Origin: Streptomyces sp. AP-93
Lineage (GTDB): Bacteria > Actinomycetota > Actinomycetes > Streptomycetales > Streptomycetaceae
Assembly (NCBI RefSeq): GCF_022808175.1
Contig: NZ_JALGBX010000023.1
Coordinates: 1-64,000, forward strand
Direction of reading: 5' to 3'
DNA: 64,000 nucleotides
A program made the position numbers and the translations under genes. Each line of letters starts with the position of its first letter. Within the stretch, counting starts at the first letter, position 1. Shown here in pieces: positions 60,786 through 64,000 of the stretch. Under the pieces are notes generated by a model. That model was not told the DNA's origin. It worked only from the letters and a program-made list of their open reading frames with translations, and ran no database searches.

Positions 60786-62099
60786 GTGAGCTCTCCCCCC
60801 TCCCTCTCCCCCGGTACCGGCCGTCCGACCTCCGTGCGCCGGAGGCCCGAGTGGGCCGGCCGCAACTACACCCTGCTGACGGGTGCCGCGGTCATCACGA
60901 ACCTCGGGAGCCACGGGGCGCTCATCGCGACCGCCTTCGCGGTCGGCCAGGCAGGCGGCACCGCCGGCGACCTCGGCCTGGTGGCCGCCGCCCGTACGCT
61001 GCCGCTCGTCCTCTTCCTCCTCATCGGCGGAGCGGTCGCCGACCGGATACCCCGCCACCACGTCATGGTCGCGGCCAACACCCTCAACTGCCTCTCGCAG
61101 GCCGTCTTCGCCGCCCTCGTCCTGAGCGGCGATCCGAAGCTGTGGCAGATGATGCTGCTCACGGCGCTGTGCGGCACCGGTACGGCCTTCTTCAACCCGG
61201 CCGCCGCGGGCATGCTCATGTCCAGCGTCTCCGGCCCGCAGGCCAACCGCGCCTTCGCCCTCTTCCGGATGGCGATGAACGGCGCCGGCGTCGGCGGAGC
61301 CGCCCTCGGCGGAGCCATGGTCGCCTTCATGGGCCCCGGCTGGGTGCTCGCCGTGGACGCGGCCGCCTTCGCCGCAGCCGGAGCCCTGCGCGCCTTCCTC
61401 GACGTCGGCCACATCGCCGAACGCGCTCCCGGCGGCGGCCTGCTGTCCGATCTGCGCGAGGGCTGGGTGGAGTTCAGGAGCCGTCCCTGGCTGTGGAGCA
61501 TCGTGCTCCAGTTCTCCGTCGTCGTGGCCGTCGTCGGCGCCGCCGAAGCGGTCTACGGGCCCCTGGTCGCCATGGAGCAACTGGGAGGGGCGGCTCCGTG
61601 GGGCGTGGCCCTGGCCTTCTTCGGCCTCGGCACCATCGGCGGGGCCGTCCTGATGATGGTCTGGAAACCTCGCCGCCTGCTGCTGGCCGGCACCCTGTGC
61701 GTGTTCCCGCTGGCGCTCCCCTCCGCGGGGCTGGCGGTGCCGCTCCCCGTCTGGGGCCTGTGCGCGGTGATGTTCGTCAGCGGCGCCGCCATCGAGGTGT
61801 TCGGCGTGAGCTGGATGACGACGATGCACCAGGAGATCCCCGAGGAGATGTTCTCCCGCGTCTCCTCCTACGACTGGTTCGGCTCGCTCTCGATGCTCCC
61901 GCTGGCCATGGCGGTGGCCGGCCCGGTCGAAACCGCGATCGGCCGCACCTCGGCCCTCTGGGGCTGCGCGGCCCTGGTGGTCGTGGTGACGGCAGCCGTC
62001 CTCCTGGTCCCGGACGTCCGCCGCATGACCCGCAAACCGCCCGCCGCCCACCGCCCCGCCGAACCGAGCCCCGCCAAATCCAGCCCCGCCGGCGTTTGA
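60786..62099 (+). CDS. MFS transporter
   Basis: A 437-residue protein with about twelve membrane helices. The conserved loop after TM2 is GGAVADRIPRHHVMVAAN, and the second half begins after a loop near EGWVEFRSRPWLW. It resembles MFS_3/enterobactin exporter-like efflux proteins; substrate unknown. GTG at 60786. The last residues (AEPSPAKSSPAGV) and the stop codon are encoded within the composite intergenic repeat copy B, so the C-terminus is probably recent. Confidence 0.91.
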   Translation: MSSPPSLSPGTGRPTSVRRRPEWAGRNYTLLTGAAVITNLGSHGALIATAFAVGQAGGTAGDLGLVAAARTLPLVLFLLIGGAVADRIPRHHVMVAANTLNCLSQAVFAALVLSGDPKLWQMMLLTALCGTGTAFFNPAAAGMLMSSVSGPQANRAFALFRMAMNGAGVGGAALGGAMVAFMGPGWVLAVDAAAFAAAGALRAFLDVGHIAERAPGGGLLSDLREGWVEFRSRPWLWSIVLQFSVVVAVVGAAEAVYGPLVAMEQLGGAAPWGVALAFFGLGTIGGAVLMMVWKPRRLLLAGTLCVFPLALPSAGLAVPLPVWGLCAVMFVSGAAIEVFGVSWMTTMHQEIPEEMFSRVSSYDWFGSLSMLPLAMAVAGPVETAIGRTSALWGCAALVVVVTAAVLLVPDVRRMTRKPPAAHRPAEPSPAKSSPAGV

Positions 62100-62198
62100 G
62101 GCGCGGGGTCTGGGGCGGAGCCCGAGGGGGGTCCGGGGCGCAGCCCCAGGGGGCTCCGGGGCGCAGCCCCGGGGAACGGGCGAAGGGCGGGTAGGGGA
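62071..62198. repeat. Composite intergenic repeat, copy B, overlapping MFS 3' end
   Basis: Reverse-complement order of copy A at 35818-35888: CAGCCCCGCCGGCGTTTGAG at 62081-62100, then GGGGCGCAGCCCC-type units (62121-62170, two near-identical copies), then GGGGAACGGGCGAAGGGCGG at 62171-62190. The first segment contains the TGA of the MFS gene (62097-62099). Confidence 0.75.
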
Positions 62199-62227
62199 CT
62201 TCGCCCGCGCAGCGGCCGGCAAGCGCC

Positions 62228-63076
62228 TCAGCCGAGGCTGAACGCCCCCTCCGGCGGCTCCGGCGAAGCCACCGCATCGGCGTCGGACACCGGCAGAGCC
62301 CCCCGCATCAGCCGAGCGAGGGCCGCCCCCACCTCCACCCGCGCCGGAAACGCGTCCCCCGCGCACACCCGCGAAAGCTCCGCCACCGGCAGCTCCCGCT
62401 CCGAAGCCAGCAGCACCGCGTTCCCGAAGCGCCGCCCGCGCAGCACCCCCGGCTCCGCGATCAGCGCCAACTCCCCGAAGGCCGCCCCGAAGTTCGCGAG
62501 CTGTCCCCGCAGGAACGCGAACGGCGCCCCGTCGGCGAGGTTCGCCACGTACACCCCGCCGGGCCTCAGCACCCGCGCCACCTCGCGCGCGTACTCCACC
62601 GAGGCCAGCGAAGCGGGCACCCGGGATCCCCCGAAGACGTCCCCGACCACCACGTCCGCGCTCGCGTCCGGCGCCCCGGCCAGCCAGGCCCGCGCGTCGG
62701 CGACGTGCACCGTGATCCCGCTCCCGGCGGCCACCGGCAGGAACTCGCCGACCAGCGCGACGAGCCCGGCGTCGAACTCGACCACGTCCTGGCGCGACCC
62801 CGGCCGGCCCGCCGCCGCGTACCGCGGCAGGGTCAGCGCGCCGCCGCCCAGGTGCAGCAGGTCCAGCGGGGCCCCCGGCTCGCCCACGCAGTCCAGGACG
62901 TGCGCGAGGCGGCGTACGTACTCGAACTCCAGGTGCTCCGGGTCGTCGAGGTCCACGTACGACTGCGGCGCCCCGTCCACGGTGAGCAGCCAGGCCCGCT
63001 CCCGGTCGATGTCCGGCATCAGTTTGGCGGTGCCCTGGGCCACGTCCCGGATCACCGGGATCTGTTCGTCACTCAC
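62228..63076 (-). CDS. Spermidine-synthase-like protein
   Basis: A 282-residue Rossmann methyltransferase-fold protein of the PAPT family. LLHLGGGALTLPRYAAAG is the nucleotide loop, VVEFDAGLVALVGEF the acidic strand end and ADVVVGDVFGGSR the active-site region. The aminopropyl-acceptor Asp-containing motif of true spermidine synthases (GGGDGG) is replaced by LGGGALT, so polyamine synthesis is doubtful. GTG at 63076. Same-strand neighbour of the patatin gene (gap 10 bp). Confidence 0.87.
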   Translation of the reverse strand: MSDEQIPVIRDVAQGTAKLMPDIDRERAWLLTVDGAPQSYVDLDDPEHLEFEYVRRLAHVLDCVGEPGAPLDLLHLGGGALTLPRYAAAGRPGSRQDVVEFDAGLVALVGEFLPVAAGSGITVHVADARAWLAGAPDASADVVVGDVFGGSRVPASLASVEYAREVARVLRPGGVYVANLADGAPFAFLRGQLANFGAAFGELALIAEPGVLRGRRFGNAVLLASERELPVAELSRVCAGDAFPARVEVGAALARLMRGALPVSDADAVASPEPPEGAFSLG

Positions 63077-63086
63077 CGGACCATTG

Positions 63087-63998
63087 TCAGGCCCCCGGAG
63101 CCGCCCACACCTCGCGCGCCTGCTCCACGTGGAGCGCGGCCTGCTCCAGCCCCGCCCGCGCGGCGGGATCGCGGCGCGCGGGGTCCAGTACGTTGCGTCC
63201 GAAAACCTTGCGGGCCTGCGGGGACGGGGTGATCAGCAGCACCTTCGCCCCGGCCTCCCGCAGCCGTGCGGCCTGCGCCGCGGGCGAGGGGATCAGCCCG
63301 GCGCCCGCGGCCATCGGCGCGAGGATGACCACGCGCGCGTAGCCGGAGGCGAGGTCGGCGTTGGTCGCGGAGCGGATCCCGCCGTCGACGAACCGCCGCC
63401 CGGCGACGGTCACCGGCGGCCACACACCCGGTACGGCGCAGCTCGCCGTGACGGCGTCGAGCAGCCCGGCCTCGCTCCCGCGCTCGAAGGCGGCGAGCTC
63501 GCCGGTCAGCGCGTCCACCGCCGTGACGACGAGGCGCCGCTCGGGCCACTCGTGCGACACCAGCCGGGCTTCCAGCACCTTGCGGCGCACCGCCTCCGGC
63601 CCCGTGTCGGCGGCGAGCGCGAAGGCGCCGATGCGGCGCCGGTAGGACTTCGCGTCGCGGGAGCGCACCATCGCGACGGCGCACCGCCCGATCAGGGAGG
63701 CCCCCAGTTTGGCGGGGAGCTCCCCGCCGGGGTCGCCGAGCTGGCGCTCGTACAGCTCCTGCGGGGTGAGCAGTCCGGAGGTCAGCTGCGCGCCGACGAC
63801 GGAACCGGCCGAGGTCCCGACGACGAGGTCGGCTCCGGTCAGGTCGACGCCCGCGCGGGCGAGCCCGTAGAGCATGCCGGCCTCCCAGCCGACGCCGGTC
63901 AGGCCGCCTCCGCCGAGCACCAGAGCCGTGCCCTTGCCTTCCCCGCTGCCGCCGCTGCCTCTCCCGCCGCTACCGCTCCCGCCGCTGCCGTCTTCCAC
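63087..63998 (-). CDS. Patatin-like phospholipase family protein
   Basis: A 303-residue lipid acyl hydrolase. GGGGLTGVGWEAGML is the oxyanion loop, GTSAGSVVGAQ the nucleophile elbow and FVDGGIRSATNADLA the dyad Asp. The N-terminal 22 residues are Gly/Ser repeats. The GTG used lies 2 bp from the window edge, so the true start may be outside. It probably acts on membrane lipids in the cytoplasm. It precedes the spermidine-synthase-like gene by 10 bp, suggesting one transcript. Confidence 0.86.
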   Translation of the reverse strand: MEDGSGGSGSGGRGSGGSGEGKGTALVLGGGGLTGVGWEAGMLYGLARAGVDLTGADLVVGTSAGSVVGAQLTSGLLTPQELYERQLGDPGGELPAKLGASLIGRCAVAMVRSRDAKSYRRRIGAFALAADTGPEAVRRKVLEARLVSHEWPERRLVVTAVDALTGELAAFERGSEAGLLDAVTASCAVPGVWPPVTVAGRRFVDGGIRSATNADLASGYARVVILAPMAAGAGLIPSPAAQAARLREAGAKVLLITPSPQARKVFGRNVLDPARRDPAARAGLEQAALHVEQAREVWAAPGA

Positions 63999-64000
63999 GA

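Noticed and set aside
62100..62198. GC-rich stretch after the MFS gene considered a simple terminator
   Set aside because: Its segments match the 35.8 kb intergenic copy in order and sequence, so a dispersed repeat explains it better, although it may also terminate transcription.
62228..63076. Annotation as true spermidine synthase
   Set aside because: The diagnostic GGGDGG loop is replaced by LGGGALT, so aminopropyl transfer is doubtful; kept as spermidine-synthase-like only.

Overview
This is a 64 kb stretch of high-GC actinobacterial chromosome, almost certainly from a Streptomyces. The support is third-position G/C codon use throughout, frequent GTG and TTG starts, a paired WhiJ-type regulator and DUF397 protein, a MurT/GatD pair, and urease genes in the order ureABCFGD. 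From memory the order pfkA - urease - bioFBAD - purB resembles the left-of-centre region of the S. coelicolor chromosome; no search was possible. I see no phage, IS, CRISPR, rRNA or complete tRNA gene.

Layout. 0.07-2.8 kb: acyl-CoA dehydrogenase divergent from a TetR regulator across two palindromic sites, then peptide deformylase. 2.9-8.2 kb: murT-gatD (lipid II amidation), 6-phosphofructokinase, a CtaG-like membrane protein, a 52-aa membrane protein and a PlsC-type acyltransferase. 8.3-14.8 kb: secreted TAP-like peptidase and the urease operon, all on the minus strand. 15.1-17.3 kb: VOC protein, anti-sigma-type ATPase, WhiJ-like XRE regulator and DUF397 protein. 17.4-22 kb: biotin genes, bioF divergent from bioB-bioA-bioD. 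22-27.7 kb: DMT transporter, lipoprotein and GNAT pair, two overlapping CNNM/HlyC membrane proteins, SGNH hydrolase. 27.9-30.6 kb: purB, a mug-type DNA glycosylase that appears to start at CTG, and a HAD phosphatase.

30.7-35.6 kb: ABC-2 exporter divergent from a histidine kinase/response regulator pair over a 24-bp perfect palindrome, then a ROK regulator. 36-43.3 kb: GntR/HutC regulator with an upstream TTGGTC-AA-GACCAA site, alpha/beta hydrolase, PhoD-type phosphatase with a possible PHO box, a membrane-anchored ACT-GNAT fusion and a DUF885 hydrolase. 43.5-48.1 kb: sbcD-sbcC-rhodanese operon. 48.3-49.2 kb: a decayed FAD monooxygenase gene with an internal deletion and a frameshift. 49.3-55.1 kb: YigZ, CoA-binding protein, HAD-IB hydrolase, XRE-cupin regulator divergent from an EamA transporter, PASTA-like lipoprotein and two left-handed beta-helix proteins. 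55.2-64 kb: DedA protein, GH3 lipoprotein, a 45-bp tandem-repeat array, orphan RHH protein, hotdog protein, a Gln/Pro-rich membrane protein, MFS transporter, spermidine-synthase-like protein and patatin-like phospholipase.

Most of the window is core and housekeeping. The least explained items are the ACT-GNAT membrane fusion, the cysteine-rich tail on BioB, the decayed monooxygenase, the 45-bp minisatellite touching the RHH gene, a composite intergenic repeat present twice in opposite orientation (one copy supplies the MFS stop codon), and a series of regulator-adjacent palindromes. I found no clear new defence or biosynthetic system.
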